DNA from: Sphaerimonospora cavernae
GTDB taxonomy: Bacteria; Actinomycetota; Actinomycetes; Streptosporangiales; Streptosporangiaceae
Direction: 5' to 3'
DNA length: 64,000 bases
Assembly: GCF_042435035.1 (NCBI RefSeq)
Contig: NZ_JBHMQT010000059.1
Span: forward strand, 1 to 64,000
In this document: piece by piece, positions 34,631-43,084 of the stretch
How positions within the stretch are numbered: position 1 is the first letter of the stretch
How the letters are laid out: the number at the start of each line of letters is the position of its first letter
Position numbers and translations under genes: made by a program
The notes under the pieces: generated by a model
The model's database searches: none
What the model was told of the DNA's origin: nothing
Seen by the model: the letters and a program-made list of their open reading frames with translations, nothing else

Positions 34631-36316
34631 ATGCATCGGAAACAGCGAACGACGTTGTCGAAGATCGCCGCGGTGGTGGCCGCCTCATGCCTGGCCCTGC
34701 TGCCGGGCACGGCGGGCGCGTCGGCGGACCCTTCCGCGGATCCATCCGCGGCCGCCCCCGCGACGACCGTCCCAGAGACGACCGACCCCGACGGGAGCGG
34801 GCTCTTCCCGATCGAGTTGCCGGGGGAGGACTGGCCGAGCTGGCAGAAGGACCCGGTGGGCTCACGGTTCAACGCCTTCGAACATCGGATCACACCGGGC
34901 AACGTGGGCCGCCTGAAGCTGAAGTGGGCATTCGCCTACCCCGAGAACGCGGGCACGCCGCACAGCCAGCCCGCCGTCGTCGGTGACACCGTCTACTTCG
35001 GCGCCCCCGACGGACACTTCTACGCCCGTAACGCGCGAACCGGCGCCGCGAAATGGGACTTCGACCTGGGCACGGTCGGCCCGCCCGGCCAGGGCGCCGT
35101 GGTGCAGGACGGGCCTGCCGTCGCGCGGGGCAAGGTGTACTTCGGCGACGGCCGGGGCTCCTTCTACGCGCTGAACCAGCGCACCGGCAAGCTGGTCTGG
35201 TGGAAGCAACTGGACGACCAGGTGGCCGTCGGCCTGACCAGCTCGCCGATCGTCTACGGGAACCGCGTCTACGTCGGCGTCTCCAGCGGCCAGAACATCA
35301 TCGGCAAGGACTTCCCCTGTTGCACCTTCCGCGGCCATGTCGACGCCCTGGACGCCGAGACCGGCAGGTTGGTCTGGCGCTACTACACGGTGCCCGAGCC
35401 CAGGCAGAACGGCACCTGGCCGAACGGTCAGCCCAGGTACGAACCGTCCGGTGCGGGCGTGTGGAGCACCCCCGCCATCGATCCGTTCACCCGGACCCTG
35501 TACGTCGGGACCGGGCAGAACTACACCGGAAGCGGGGGCGACTACGACTCGGTGCTGGCGCTGGACATCACCACCGGCAAAGCCCGCTGGACCCGCAAGA
35601 TGACCGACGTCGACACCTGGCGGCTGGAATGCTCGATCCCCACCCCTGAGGACCGGCAATATTGCCCGAACCTGCCGGACGGCACCGCGCTCGACTTCGA
35701 TCTGGGCGCCGCCCCCAACATCTTCAGCGCGGGTGGCAGACGCCTGATCGGCATCGGCCAGAAGTCCGGCGTCTTCCACGTGCTCGACGCCAGGACCGGG
35801 AAGATCGTCTGGCAGCGCCAGCTGTCCGAGCCGATGCCCGGCGGTGGCCTGTCCGGCATTCAGTGGGGCACCAGCTTCGACGGCGGACGACTGTACGTCT
35901 CGACGTACATGGGCAGGCCGGGCACGCTGTTCGCCCTCGACCCGGCCAACGGCCACATCATCTGGAAGACCCCCAATCCGGAGGACGGCTGCACCACCGG
36001 CGGCGCGACGCAGTACCCCGCTATCTGCCAGCTCGGCCACGGCCCCGCGGTGACCACGACGCCCGGCCTGGTCTGGCTGGGCAGCATGGACGGCAAGATG
36101 CGGGCCTACTCCGCGCGCACTGGCAAGGTGCTGTGGACCTACGACACGATGACACCGGTCGACGGCGTCAACGGCCTGCCGGGACGCGGCGGTGCGGTGT
36201 CCGGCGCGGGCGGCGCGGTCGTCTCACACGGCATGCTCTTCGTGCAGTCGGGCTACATGTTCACCCCGTACCCCAACCCCGGCCGCGGTTCGGTCCTCCT
36301 GGCCTTCGGCCTCTGA
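34631..36316 (+). CDS. Secreted PQQ-type beta-propeller dehydrogenase-like protein
   Basis: 561 residues with a signal peptide (about 1-32) and a propeller built of repeated tryptophan-docking blades: 'TGKLVWWK', 'TGRLVWRY', 'TGKARWTR', 'TGKIVWQR', 'NGHIIWKT', 'TGKVLWTY'. Adjacent cysteines at about 230-231 ('FPCCTF') match the vicinal disulfide that sits against PQQ in quinoprotein alcohol dehydrogenases, supporting a true enzyme rather than a structural propeller. There is no CxxCH heme motif, so electrons would go to a separate acceptor. Polyvinyl-alcohol-dehydrogenase-like proteins are the nearest class I can name. No pqq biosynthesis genes are in the window. Confidence 0.82.
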   Translation: MHRKQRTTLSKIAAVVAASCLALLPGTAGASADPSADPSAAAPATTVPETTDPDGSGLFPIELPGEDWPSWQKDPVGSRFNAFEHRITPGNVGRLKLKWAFAYPENAGTPHSQPAVVGDTVYFGAPDGHFYARNARTGAAKWDFDLGTVGPPGQGAVVQDGPAVARGKVYFGDGRGSFYALNQRTGKLVWWKQLDDQVAVGLTSSPIVYGNRVYVGVSSGQNIIGKDFPCCTFRGHVDALDAETGRLVWRYYTVPEPRQNGTWPNGQPRYEPSGAGVWSTPAIDPFTRTLYVGTGQNYTGSGGDYDSVLALDITTGKARWTRKMTDVDTWRLECSIPTPEDRQYCPNLPDGTALDFDLGAAPNIFSAGGRRLIGIGQKSGVFHVLDARTGKIVWQRQLSEPMPGGGLSGIQWGTSFDGGRLYVSTYMGRPGTLFALDPANGHIIWKTPNPEDGCTTGGATQYPAICQLGHGPAVTTTPGLVWLGSMDGKMRAYSARTGKVLWTYDTMTPVDGVNGLPGRGGAVSGAGGAVVSHGMLFVQSGYMFTPYPNPGRGSVLLAFGL

Positions 36317-36334
36317 CGCGATCCCTCCTCCGAT

Positions 36335-36372
36335 GCCCGGTGCCGCTCTCCCCGCGGGAGGCGGCACCGGGC
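36335..36372 (+). terminator. Long perfect-stem terminator after the PQQ gene
   Basis: GCCCGGTGCCGC (36,335-36,346) pairs perfectly with GCGGCACCGGGC (36,361-36,372), and CTCCC/GGGAG extends the stem inward to a 3-base loop with one bulged T. It starts 18 bp after the stop codon. There is no U-tract, as usual for actinomycete I-shaped terminators. Confidence 0.8.
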
Positions 36373-36483
36373 GACCGTACCGGCGAGAGCCGGATGTAAC
36401 GCACGTGGACTACCTCCGATCGGCGCACCCATCCGAGCACACTCCGTTCTCTCCGGTGGTGGTCGCGCCCTCGCCTGCCCCGG

Positions 36484-37182
36484 TCAGTCGCGATGTGCGG
36501 CGAATCCCTCGAAGAACAGCTTGGCGAGCAGGTCCGCGAACTCGGGCGTGGAGTAGCCACGGCGAATGGGCCAGTGCATCGTCGCCCAGAGCGAGTCGCG
36601 GACGGATCGGTAGAAGATCTCCGCGGGGATGTCATCGCGGAGGCTTCCGTCCGCGATGCCGGCCCTGATCGCCGTCATCCAGTAGTCCCGGACCCCGCGG
36701 GAAGCGCTGTCGACCGGCTCGAGCAGGCCGTTGTCGCGCAGGTACTGCCGATCGTTCCGGTAGATCGCCGTCGCGTGGGGATGCTGGTCGATGGTCACCA
36801 GTGTTTCCCGGATCAGGCCCCGCAGGGTCTCCCGCGGTGTCCGGGTGTGCTCGGCCACCCGGGCGAACCGACGGTGAACATCGTTCATGAAGTCGCCCAG
36901 GATTTCGGTGACGATGGCGTTCTTCGATTTGAAGTGGTGGTAGAGGCTGCCGGAGAACACTCCGGCGCCTTCGCCGATGTCGCGCACCGTGGTCGCCGCG
37001 ATCCCCTTGGCGGCGAACAGTTCCGCCGAGATGGCGAGGATCTGCTCGCGCCGGTCTGGCGTCGGGCCCAAGGCGTCCTCCGTGGCTGCTGCCGCTTCAC
37101 GCGGTTCATCGACGATTGCGGGCCGAGCCCATGTCCCTCGGACCAGACCGTCACCTCGGTCTTTCGGTATCAGCGGGGCCAC
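36484..37182 (-). CDS. TetR-family repressor, KstR2-like
   Basis: Up to 232 residues. The DNA-binding domain (about 43-90, 'ILAISAELFAAKGIAATTVRDIGEGAGVFSGSLYHHFKSK') and the ligand domain ('FYRSVRDSLWATMHW') closely follow the KstR2 pattern; KstR2 of mycobacteria represses cholesterol C/D-ring genes and is released by a CoA thioester. The GTG at 37,182 adds a disordered about 40-residue extension; a shorter start is likely but none has a clear ribosome site. It is divergent from the hydratase operon, and the perfect KstR2-type operator at 37,218-37,231 lies between them. An acyl-CoA effector is inferred from family. Confidence 0.85.
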   Translation of the reverse strand: MAPLIPKDRGDGLVRGTWARPAIVDEPREAAAATEDALGPTPDRREQILAISAELFAAKGIAATTVRDIGEGAGVFSGSLYHHFKSKNAIVTEILGDFMNDVHRRFARVAEHTRTPRETLRGLIRETLVTIDQHPHATAIYRNDRQYLRDNGLLEPVDSASRGVRDYWMTAIRAGIADGSLRDDIPAEIFYRSVRDSLWATMHWPIRRGYSTPEFADLLAKLFFEGFAAHRD

Positions 37183-37231
37183 TTGTCGGGGTTCTGTTCG
37201 CGATGTTAGCGTACCGCACCAAGCGCTTGCT
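37183..37231 (+). promoter_or_regulatory. Promoter with perfect KstR2-type operator
   Basis: ACCAAGCGCTTGCT (37,218-37,231) fits the mycobacterial KstR2 consensus AnCAAGnnCTTGnT at every fixed position. A plus-strand promoter TTGTCG (37,183-37,188), 17-bp spacer, TTAGCG (37,206-37,211) puts the operator 6 bp beyond the -10 box, over the transcription start, an arrangement suited to repression. The same geometry recurs at 54.9 kb. Confidence 0.75.
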
Positions 37232-37256
37232 CAACTAGTGATTGGGGGAAGTGAGC

Positions 37257-37811
37257 GTGCAGAGTCTCGAAGCGGAGCTCGGCCGGTTCGTCGGCTGTGA
37301 GGCCGAGCCGCCGCGGGTCGCGAGGTATGCGGTGAACGAGGCGATGATCCGCAACTGGGTGGAGGCGCATGACGACGCCAACCCGGTGTACGTCGACCGG
37401 GAGGCGGCCCGGTCCACAGGCCGACCGGATGTCGTGTGCCCCCCGGCGATGATCTCGGCGTGGGTGATGGCAGGATATCGCAGGTATCGCGAGGTCCAGC
37501 GGCTGCGTGCTGAGGGAGACGTCGAGGATTTCGCCTACTCGCGGCTGATGCGGATGCTGGATGAGGCCGGTTACACATCCGTGGTCGCGACCAACGTGGA
37601 GCAGGAGTACGTCCGTGAGCTGCATCCGGGCGACCACGTCACGACACATTTCACGATCGAGGCGATCTCGCCGTTCAAGCGGACCGTGCTGGGCGAGGGC
37701 TGCTTCATCACCCTGCTGAAGAAGTATGTGAACTCCGACGGCGATCCGCTGGCGGAGGAGCGGTTCCGGCTGCTGCGGTTCAAGCCGGGACCGCGAGAGG
37801 AGACGGAATGA
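37257..37811 (+). CDS. MaoC-like hydratase domain, ChsH2 N-terminal-like
   Basis: 184-residue hotdog protein of the MaoC/FAS1A-like N-domain class ('VNEAMIRNWVEAHDDANPVYVD', 'CPPAMISAWVMAGY', 'YTSVVATNVEQEYVRELHPGD'). In mycobacteria the side-chain enoyl-CoA hydratase subunit ChsH2 is a MaoC domain fused to a DUF35 domain; here the two halves are separate genes overlapping by 4 bp. This subunit would pair with the ChsH1-like protein encoded two genes on. GTG at 37,257, 6 bases after GGGGGAA, is chosen over TTG 37,242 and GTG 37,251. It is the first gene of the operon, 26 bp from the operator. Confidence 0.85.
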   Translation: MQSLEAELGRFVGCEAEPPRVARYAVNEAMIRNWVEAHDDANPVYVDREAARSTGRPDVVCPPAMISAWVMAGYRRYREVQRLRAEGDVEDFAYSRLMRMLDEAGYTSVVATNVEQEYVRELHPGDHVTTHFTIEAISPFKRTVLGEGCFITLLKKYVNSDGDPLAEERFRLLRFKPGPREETE

Positions 37812-38245
37812 GTGAGGCACCGGAGAAGGCCGTGCGTACGGTGGTGCCGCGGCCCGTGGTGACCCAGGACAACGAGTTCTGGTTCCGGGCCGCCGCCGAG
37901 GGCCGGCTGGAGATCCAGCGCTGCGCGGACTGTCAGACGTTGCGGCATCCGCCTGCGCCGGCCTGTCCGCAGTGCCGTTCGCTGGAATGGGACACGGTCG
38001 AGTCCAGCCGGCGCTGCACCCTGCACAGCTACACGGTCATTCACCACCCCAAGGACGACGCGTTCGACTACCCGCTGATCGTCGGCCTGGTCGACCTGGA
38101 GGAGGGGATCCGGCTGGTCGCCGACATCGCAGGCGTCGACCGGGAGGAGATCGAGTTCGGCATGGAACTGGAGGTGGGTTTCGCCGAGCACGCACACGGC
38201 GCGGTCCTGCCCCAACTCCACGGCCCGGGAGGGGGAGCGGAATGA
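37808..38245 (+). CDS. DUF35 OB-fold/zinc-ribbon protein, ChsH2 C-terminal-like
   Basis: 145 residues. A rubredoxin-like zinc ribbon has Cys39, Cys42, Cys53 and Cys56 ('RCADCQTLRHPPAPACPQC'), followed by an OB-fold with 'LHSYTVIHHP'. DUF35 proteins bind thiolase-like partners: the ChsH2 DUF35 domain forms the complex with the Ltp2 aldolase in steroid side-chain cleavage. Here the domain is free-standing, linked to the MaoC gene by an ATGA overlap, and its own stop overlaps the next gene's ATG. Expected partner: the Ltp2-like protein at 38,649. Confidence 0.88.
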   Translation: MSEAPEKAVRTVVPRPVVTQDNEFWFRAAAEGRLEIQRCADCQTLRHPPAPACPQCRSLEWDTVESSRRCTLHSYTVIHHPKDDAFDYPLIVGLVDLEEGIRLVADIAGVDREEIEFGMELEVGFAEHAHGAVLPQLHGPGGGAE

Positions 38246-38652
38246 TCCCGCAGGACCGCACGGTCGGTACGGCGCTGCCGACGCTCGATGTCCCGTTGGA
38301 CCGTACGACGATCGTCGCCGCGGCCATCGCCTCCCAGGACTTCGAGGACGTGCACCACGATCCCGGTAAGGCGCAGCAGCGTGGCACACCGGACATTTTC
38401 ATGAGCATCAACTCGACCAACGGTTTCGTCGACCGCTACGTGACCGACTGGGCCGGCCCGTACTCCCGGATCAAGAGGGTCGCACTCCGGCTCGGGGTGC
38501 CCGCGTTCCCGGGTGACGTCATGCGTTTCTCCGGCGAGATCACCGCAGCGGGCGCGGATTCGGCGACGTTACGGGTGATCGGCGGTAATGAGCGCGGTGT
38601 CCACGTGACCGCCGACGTGACGGTGGCGTGGCCGGAAGAAGGAAGGGCATGA
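38242..38652 (+). CDS. MaoC-like enoyl-CoA hydratase, ChsH1-like
   Basis: 136-residue hotdog protein with the hydratase dyad in 'DFEDVHHDP' (Asp33 and His38). This matches ChsH1, which supplies the catalytic residues to the ChsH1-ChsH2 heteromer hydrating the side-chain enoyl-CoA. 'STNGFVDRYVTDWAGP' and 'PAFPGDVMRFSGEI' are typical of this subgroup. ATG at 38,242 overlaps the preceding stop; its stop overlaps the thiolase-like ATG (ATGA), fixing both starts. The four genes 37,257-39,845 are a coupled unit. Confidence 0.87.
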   Translation: MIPQDRTVGTALPTLDVPLDRTTIVAAAIASQDFEDVHHDPGKAQQRGTPDIFMSINSTNGFVDRYVTDWAGPYSRIKRVALRLGVPAFPGDVMRFSGEITAAGADSATLRVIGGNERGVHVTADVTVAWPEEGRA

Positions 38653-39845
38653 CCGCGGGAGGACTTCCGGGCGGATTCTCGGACGCCGCGGCGATCGCGG
38701 GCATCGGGGCGACCGAGTTCTCCAAGAACTCCGGCCGCAGTGAATGGCGACTGGCCGTCGAGTGCGTGCTGGCGGCTCTGGACGACGCCCAGATCGACGT
38801 GTCGGAGGTGGACGGGTTCTCCCTGTTCACGATGGAGAACAACCCGGAGATCGCGGTCGCCCGCGCGCTGGGCATCCCCCAGTTGTCGTTCTTCAGCCGC
38901 ATCCCGCACGGCGGGGGCGGCGCGTGCGCCCCGGTGCAGCAGGCCGCGCTCGCGGTGGCGTCGGGGGTCGCGGACGTGGTCGTGGTGTACCGGGCCTTCA
39001 ACGAGCGGTCCGGTCACCGGTTTGGCGCGGGGCCGCCGCCGTTCGCCTACACCCCCTCCACTGACCAGGAGTATCGGAACTGGATCAATCCGTACGGCCT
39101 GCTGACTCCGGCGCAGCAGGAGGCGTTCCTGGCGATGCTGTACATGCACAAGTACGGCGCCACCAGCGAGGACTTCGGCCGGGTCTCGGTGCTGTCGCGC
39201 AAGCACGCGGCCAACAATCCCAAGGCGTGGTTCTACAGGCGGCCGATCACGCTGGAGGACCACCAGAACTCCCGCTGGATCGCCGAGCCGCTGCGGCTAC
39301 TGGACTGCTGCCAGGAGAGTGACGGCGGACAGGCGCTGGTCATCGTGAGCACCGAGCGGGCCCGGGATCTGCCGCATCCGCCCGCGGTGATCAGGGCGGC
39401 CGCCCAGGGGGTGGGCCCGCAGCAGATCTCGATGAGCAGTTACTACCGCGAGGACATCGACCGGCTGCCCGAGGTGAGGCTGGTCGCCGAACAGCTGTGG
39501 CGCCAGGCCGGCCTGGGCCCGGACCAGATCGACGCCGCCGTGCTGTACGACGCCTTCACCCCGATGGTGCTGCTGCAACTGGAGGAGTACGGCTTCTGCA
39601 GCCTCGGCGAGGCGAAGGACTTCATCGCGGCCGGCGACCTCGAGGTCGACGGCCGGCTTCCCGTCAACACCCATGGCGGGCAACTCGGCGAGGGCTACAT
39701 CCACGGAGTCAACGGGATTGCCGAAGGCGTACGGCTGATCCGCGGCACCTCCGTCAACCAGCCCGCCAAGCGGATCGAGAACGTGCTGGTCACCGGCGGG
39801 TCACCCGTACCGCACAGCGCGATCGTGCTCGGCACCGACAACTGA
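38649..39845 (+). CDS. Thiolase-like lipid-transfer protein/aldolase, Ltp2-like
   Basis: 398 residues of the thiolase superfamily, SCP-x/Ltp subgroup. N-terminal 'AIAGIGATEFSKNSGRSEWRLA' and C-terminal 'VNTHGGQLGEGYIHGVNGI' are characteristic. A Cys is present at residue 93 ('GGGGACAPVQQAA'), but the usual CASG nucleophile context is absent. Ltp2 is a retro-aldolase that cleaves the hydrated side-chain CoA ester, releasing propionyl-CoA, in complex with the ChsH2 DUF35 domain, whose stand-alone counterpart is two genes upstream. The product is therefore more probably an aldolase than a thiolytic enzyme. ATG 38,649 overlaps the ChsH1-like stop. Confidence 0.87.
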   Translation: MTAGGLPGGFSDAAAIAGIGATEFSKNSGRSEWRLAVECVLAALDDAQIDVSEVDGFSLFTMENNPEIAVARALGIPQLSFFSRIPHGGGGACAPVQQAALAVASGVADVVVVYRAFNERSGHRFGAGPPPFAYTPSTDQEYRNWINPYGLLTPAQQEAFLAMLYMHKYGATSEDFGRVSVLSRKHAANNPKAWFYRRPITLEDHQNSRWIAEPLRLLDCCQESDGGQALVIVSTERARDLPHPPAVIRAAAQGVGPQQISMSSYYREDIDRLPEVRLVAEQLWRQAGLGPDQIDAAVLYDAFTPMVLLQLEEYGFCSLGEAKDFIAAGDLEVDGRLPVNTHGGQLGEGYIHGVNGIAEGVRLIRGTSVNQPAKRIENVLVTGGSPVPHSAIVLGTDN

Positions 39846-39884
39846 GCGTCGACAACCTGCGCAGAGCGTGCCGGGCGCGCCCGC

Positions 39885-39959
39885 GCCACCGAAGACCTCA
39901 TCGGGGGCGGCACGATCGAGATCCAGCTCAACGTGATCGCCCAGCGTCCCCTGATAAGG
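39885..39959 (+). pseudogene. Remnant of an acyl-CoA dehydrogenase C-terminus
   Basis: The gap before the next gene contains, in one plus-strand frame, 'EDLIGGGTIEIQLNVIAQR', which matches the conserved end of acyl-CoA dehydrogenases (IGGGTxEIQxNxIAxR, the segment touching FAD). Upstream coding sequence is missing. It indicates that a dehydrogenase gene once stood here and was deleted. Confidence 0.6.
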
Positions 39960-40006
39960 CTGGCGATCAGACCTGATTCGTTCCTGAAAAGGAGTTTCGC
40001 ATCCCC

Positions 40007-41224
40007 ATGTATCCGGCTCTGTCCCTGAAGTCCACGGCGTTGCGCAAAGAGTTGCGCGCGTACTTCGCCGACATCATCAACGAGGAGGACCGCCGTGACC
40101 TGATGGACCAGACCGAGGGTGGTCCGACGTTCAGCCGGATCCTGCGCCAGATGGGCAGGGACGGTTGGCTCGGCCTCGGCTGGCCCACCGAGTACGGCGG
40201 ACGCGGAGAGGATCCCGAGGCGCTCTACGTCTTCTACGACGAGGTGATCCGGGCCGGCGCGCCGCTGTCGCTGGTCACGCTGAACACGGTCGCTCCGGCC
40301 CTTATGAAGCACGGGACGCGGGAGCAGAAGGACTTCTTCCTGCCGAAGATCCTGGCCGGCGACCTCATTTTCGCGATCGGCTACACCGAGCCGGGCGCGG
40401 GGACCGACCTCGCGTCGCTGCAGACCAGGGCGGAGCTCGACGGCGACGAACTGGTGATCAACGGCAACAAGATCTTCACGAGTGCCGCCGTCTACGCCGA
40501 CTGGATCTGGCTGGCCGTCCGAACGGACCCCGAAGCGCCGCGCCACCAGGGGATCTCCGTCGTCCTGGTGCCGACCTCGGCCCCCGGCTTCTCGGTCACC
40601 GAGATCCACACTGTCGGCGGGATCAGCACCGCGGCGACCTACTACGAGAACGTCCGGGTGCCCGTCACCAACCTTGTCGGCGAGCTCAACGCCGGCTGGA
40701 CGCTGATCACCAACCAGCTCAACCACGAGCGGGTGGCGCTCGCCGCCCGCGGCGGCATCGCGCTGGAGCTGTTCGCGCAGGTCCTGGAGTGGACCAAGCG
40801 GGAGCGTGTCGGAGACGGCAGGCTCTTCGACGTGCCCTGGGTGCGTGCCAAGCTCGCCGAGGTCTACGCGCTGCTCGGCGCCGCCGACCTAATCAACCTG
40901 AGGCTGGTCGCCGACGTCGCCGCCAACACCCTCGGGGGCGGTGACTCCGCCGCCGCCAAGATCTTCGGTACCGAGGCCGTGGTCAGCGCGTACGGCATGC
41001 TGCAGGAGATCCTGGGCGCCCGGGGACTGATCCGGCCGGGCAGCGAAGGGGCGGTGCTGGCGGGCCGGGTGGAGGCCCTCGGCCGCAGGGCGCAGAACAA
41101 CACCTTCGGCGGCGGAACCAACGAGGTGATGCGCGAGATCGTGGCGGCCAAGTGCCTGGGCATGACGCTGGCCGCCCGGCGCCGCGGCGACGCCGCCCAG
41201 CCGGCCAGGAGTGGGAGGAACTGA
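40007..41224 (+). CDS. Acyl-CoA dehydrogenase, FadE29/ChsE2-like
   Basis: 405-residue flavin-dependent acyl-CoA dehydrogenase. 'GYTEPGAGTDLASLQTRAELDGDELVINGNKIFTS' is the FAD/substrate segment in the middle domain; 'NNTFGGGTNEVMREIVAAKCLGM' is the C-terminal FAD contact. It adjoins a second, shorter dehydrogenase by 1 bp, like the fadE28-fadE29 pair whose products form an alpha2-beta2 enzyme acting on steroid side-chain CoA esters. AAGGAG lies rather far (about 13 bases) from the ATG at 40,007. This is the larger, more canonical subunit. Substrate inferred from the ChsH/Ltp2-like neighbours only. Confidence 0.87.
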   Translation: MYPALSLKSTALRKELRAYFADIINEEDRRDLMDQTEGGPTFSRILRQMGRDGWLGLGWPTEYGGRGEDPEALYVFYDEVIRAGAPLSLVTLNTVAPALMKHGTREQKDFFLPKILAGDLIFAIGYTEPGAGTDLASLQTRAELDGDELVINGNKIFTSAAVYADWIWLAVRTDPEAPRHQGISVVLVPTSAPGFSVTEIHTVGGISTAATYYENVRVPVTNLVGELNAGWTLITNQLNHERVALAARGGIALELFAQVLEWTKRERVGDGRLFDVPWVRAKLAEVYALLGAADLINLRLVADVAANTLGGGDSAAAKIFGTEAVVSAYGMLQEILGARGLIRPGSEGAVLAGRVEALGRRAQNNTFGGGTNEVMREIVAAKCLGMTLAARRRGDAAQPARSGRN

Positions 41225-41225
41225 G

Positions 41226-42353
41226 ATGGACTTCGAACTCGACGACGACCTGCGGGCGATGCGGGACCTGGCAGCGGAGATCATCACCGATCACGCCTCG
41301 GTGGAGCGGGTCCGCGAGGTCGAGATCTCCGAAGGCGGGTTCGACCGGCGGTTGTGGTCGCTCCTGGCCGAGGCCGGGCTCCTCGGGGTCGCGCTGCCGG
41401 AGCAGGCGGGCGGCGCTGGACTGGGCATGCTCGGGCTGGTCACCCTGCTGGAGCAGCAGGGCCGACGGGTCGCCCCGGTGCCACTGTGGGCCATGCTGAG
41501 CATGGCCGCCCTGCCGATCGCCCACTTCGGGACCCCCGAGCAGGCCGAGTGGTGGCTGCCCGGCATGCTGGACGGATCGTCGATCGTCACCGGAGCGTTC
41601 GACGGCGCGCCGGGCGCGCCCGAGGTCCGCGCCGAGCGGGACGGCGAGAGTTGGACGCTGCACGGAGAGCCGGTCTCCGTCCCCGGCGCCGAGGCCGCCG
41701 CCGCGATCGTCGTGCCGGTCGCCCTGTCGTCGGGGGAGACCGCAGTCATGATCGTCTCGACTGGTCAGGCCGGTGTCGGCATCACGCCGCTGAGCGTCAC
41801 CAGCCGCGAAAGCCACGCGGCCGTCAGGTTCGACGGCGCCACGGTCGCCGCGGCCGACGTGCTGCCCGGCGACGGCGGTGAGATCGCGCGATGGACCCGG
41901 CGGCGCGCCCGGTTGGCGCTGTCGGCGCTCCAACTCGGCGTGTGCGAGGAGGCGCTGCGGATGACCGCGGCCTACAGCTCCGAGCGGGTCCAGTTCGGCC
42001 GGCCGCTGTCCACCAACCAGGCCGTCGCCGTACGGGCCGCTGACGCCTACCTCGACACCGAGAGCATCCGGCTCACCACCCAGCAGGCCGCGTGGCTGAT
42101 GGACATCGGCCAGGAGGAGGCGGCCGAGGCCGCGACGCTCGTGGCCAAGTGGTGGGCATCACGCGGCGGGCTGCGGGTTGTGCACGCCACCCAGCACCTG
42201 CATGGCGGCATCGGCGCCGATGTCGACTACCCGATCCACCGCTACTTCCTGTGGGGCCGGCAGATCGCGTTCTCGCTGGGCAGCGCGGACGCCGTGGCCG
42301 CCGAACTCGGTGACGCCCTCGACGACGGCAACCCCCTCGGGATGCTCGGATGA
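41226..42353 (+). CDS. Acyl-CoA dehydrogenase, FadE28/ChsE1-like partner subunit
   Basis: 375 residues. N-terminal helical domain 'FELDDDLRAMRDLAAEIITDHAS', C-terminal 'RVQFGRPLSTNQAVAVRAAD' and 'HGGIGADVDYPIHRY' identify the acyl-CoA dehydrogenase fold. The middle domain lacks the usual TEP/GS(D) FAD signature ('TGAFDGAPGAPEV' instead), as expected for the divergent partner of a heterotetrameric FadE28/FadE29-type enzyme. It begins 1 bp after the stop of the larger dehydrogenase and is surely co-expressed and co-assembled with it. Electrons would pass to ETF, not encoded here. Confidence 0.86.
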   Translation: MDFELDDDLRAMRDLAAEIITDHASVERVREVEISEGGFDRRLWSLLAEAGLLGVALPEQAGGAGLGMLGLVTLLEQQGRRVAPVPLWAMLSMAALPIAHFGTPEQAEWWLPGMLDGSSIVTGAFDGAPGAPEVRAERDGESWTLHGEPVSVPGAEAAAAIVVPVALSSGETAVMIVSTGQAGVGITPLSVTSRESHAAVRFDGATVAAADVLPGDGGEIARWTRRRARLALSALQLGVCEEALRMTAAYSSERVQFGRPLSTNQAVAVRAADAYLDTESIRLTTQQAAWLMDIGQEEAAEAATLVAKWWASRGGLRVVHATQHLHGGIGADVDYPIHRYFLWGRQIAFSLGSADAVAAELGDALDDGNPLGMLG

Positions 42354-42441
42354 CCCGGCCGTCGGCTCCGCCCCTTCCCGCGGAGCTGCTCGCCGGGAGA
42401 GACGCGGACCGGGGGAGCGGCGGCGACGGAGGGTGACGGCC

Positions 42442-43038
42442 ATGGACATCACCCCCGAGCGGCAGCAGGCCGCGAACGACCTGGTCGCCGCCACCAGAGA
42501 GGTCATGCTCGCGGCCTCCGTGACCGACATGGACCTCGACGAGATGCGCGCGGCCGAGCGTGTGCTGACCGAGGTCGCCCGGATGCTCGGCAAACGCGCT
42601 CGCCCGAGGGTGGTCCGCGCGCCGTTCGACGGGCCGGCGACGGCCCGATCGGCGGGCCCGGATCACCCGTGGCCGCTGTTCGCGTACAACCCGCTCGGCA
42701 TTCCGCTGCAGATCCACTTCGACGGCGACGGTGCCACGGCGCGGTTGACCCCGGACGCACTGTATGAGGGACCGCCGGACCTGCTCCACGGCGGTTTCAG
42801 CGCCGGCCTGATGGACTGCATGCTCGGGGTCCTGATCCAGGCACAGGGCAGGCGGGCGGTCACCGCGAGTCTCGACCTGAGTTACCTGCGTCCTACGCCG
42901 CTCGACCAGCCACTGGACCTGCGTTCCCGGATCGCGGAGATCTCCGGACGAAAGATCACCGCGGAGGGTTGGATCGAGCACGAGGGGCGTCGGACGGTCG
43001 AGGCCCGCGGGCTGTTCATCGAGATCGACGGCACGTGA
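42442..43038 (+). CDS. PaaI-like hotdog thioesterase
   Basis: 198 residues with a C-terminal hotdog domain: 'LLHGGFSAGLMDCMLGVLIQ' is the PaaI/4HBT helix region, and 'DLSYLRPTPLDQPLDLRSRI' the following strand. The N-terminal about 75 residues are helical and not recognised. It probably hydrolyses acyl-CoA esters of the pathway, recycling CoA. ATG at 42,442 follows GGAGGG. It lies downstream of the dehydrogenase pair on the same strand and before the broken acyl-CoA synthetase gene, so it is probably part of the operon. Confidence 0.8.
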   Translation: MDITPERQQAANDLVAATREVMLAASVTDMDLDEMRAAERVLTEVARMLGKRARPRVVRAPFDGPATARSAGPDHPWPLFAYNPLGIPLQIHFDGDGATARLTPDALYEGPPDLLHGGFSAGLMDCMLGVLIQAQGRRAVTASLDLSYLRPTPLDQPLDLRSRIAEISGRKITAEGWIEHEGRRTVEARGLFIEIDGT

Positions 43039-43084
43039 CGTCCGACCGAGGGCACCGGTCCGACTGACAGGAGGGAGGTCACGT

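Noticed and set aside
34631..36316. Cytochrome-containing polyvinyl alcohol dehydrogenase
   Set aside because: No CxxCH heme-binding motif exists, so only a PQQ-type propeller enzyme is claimed.
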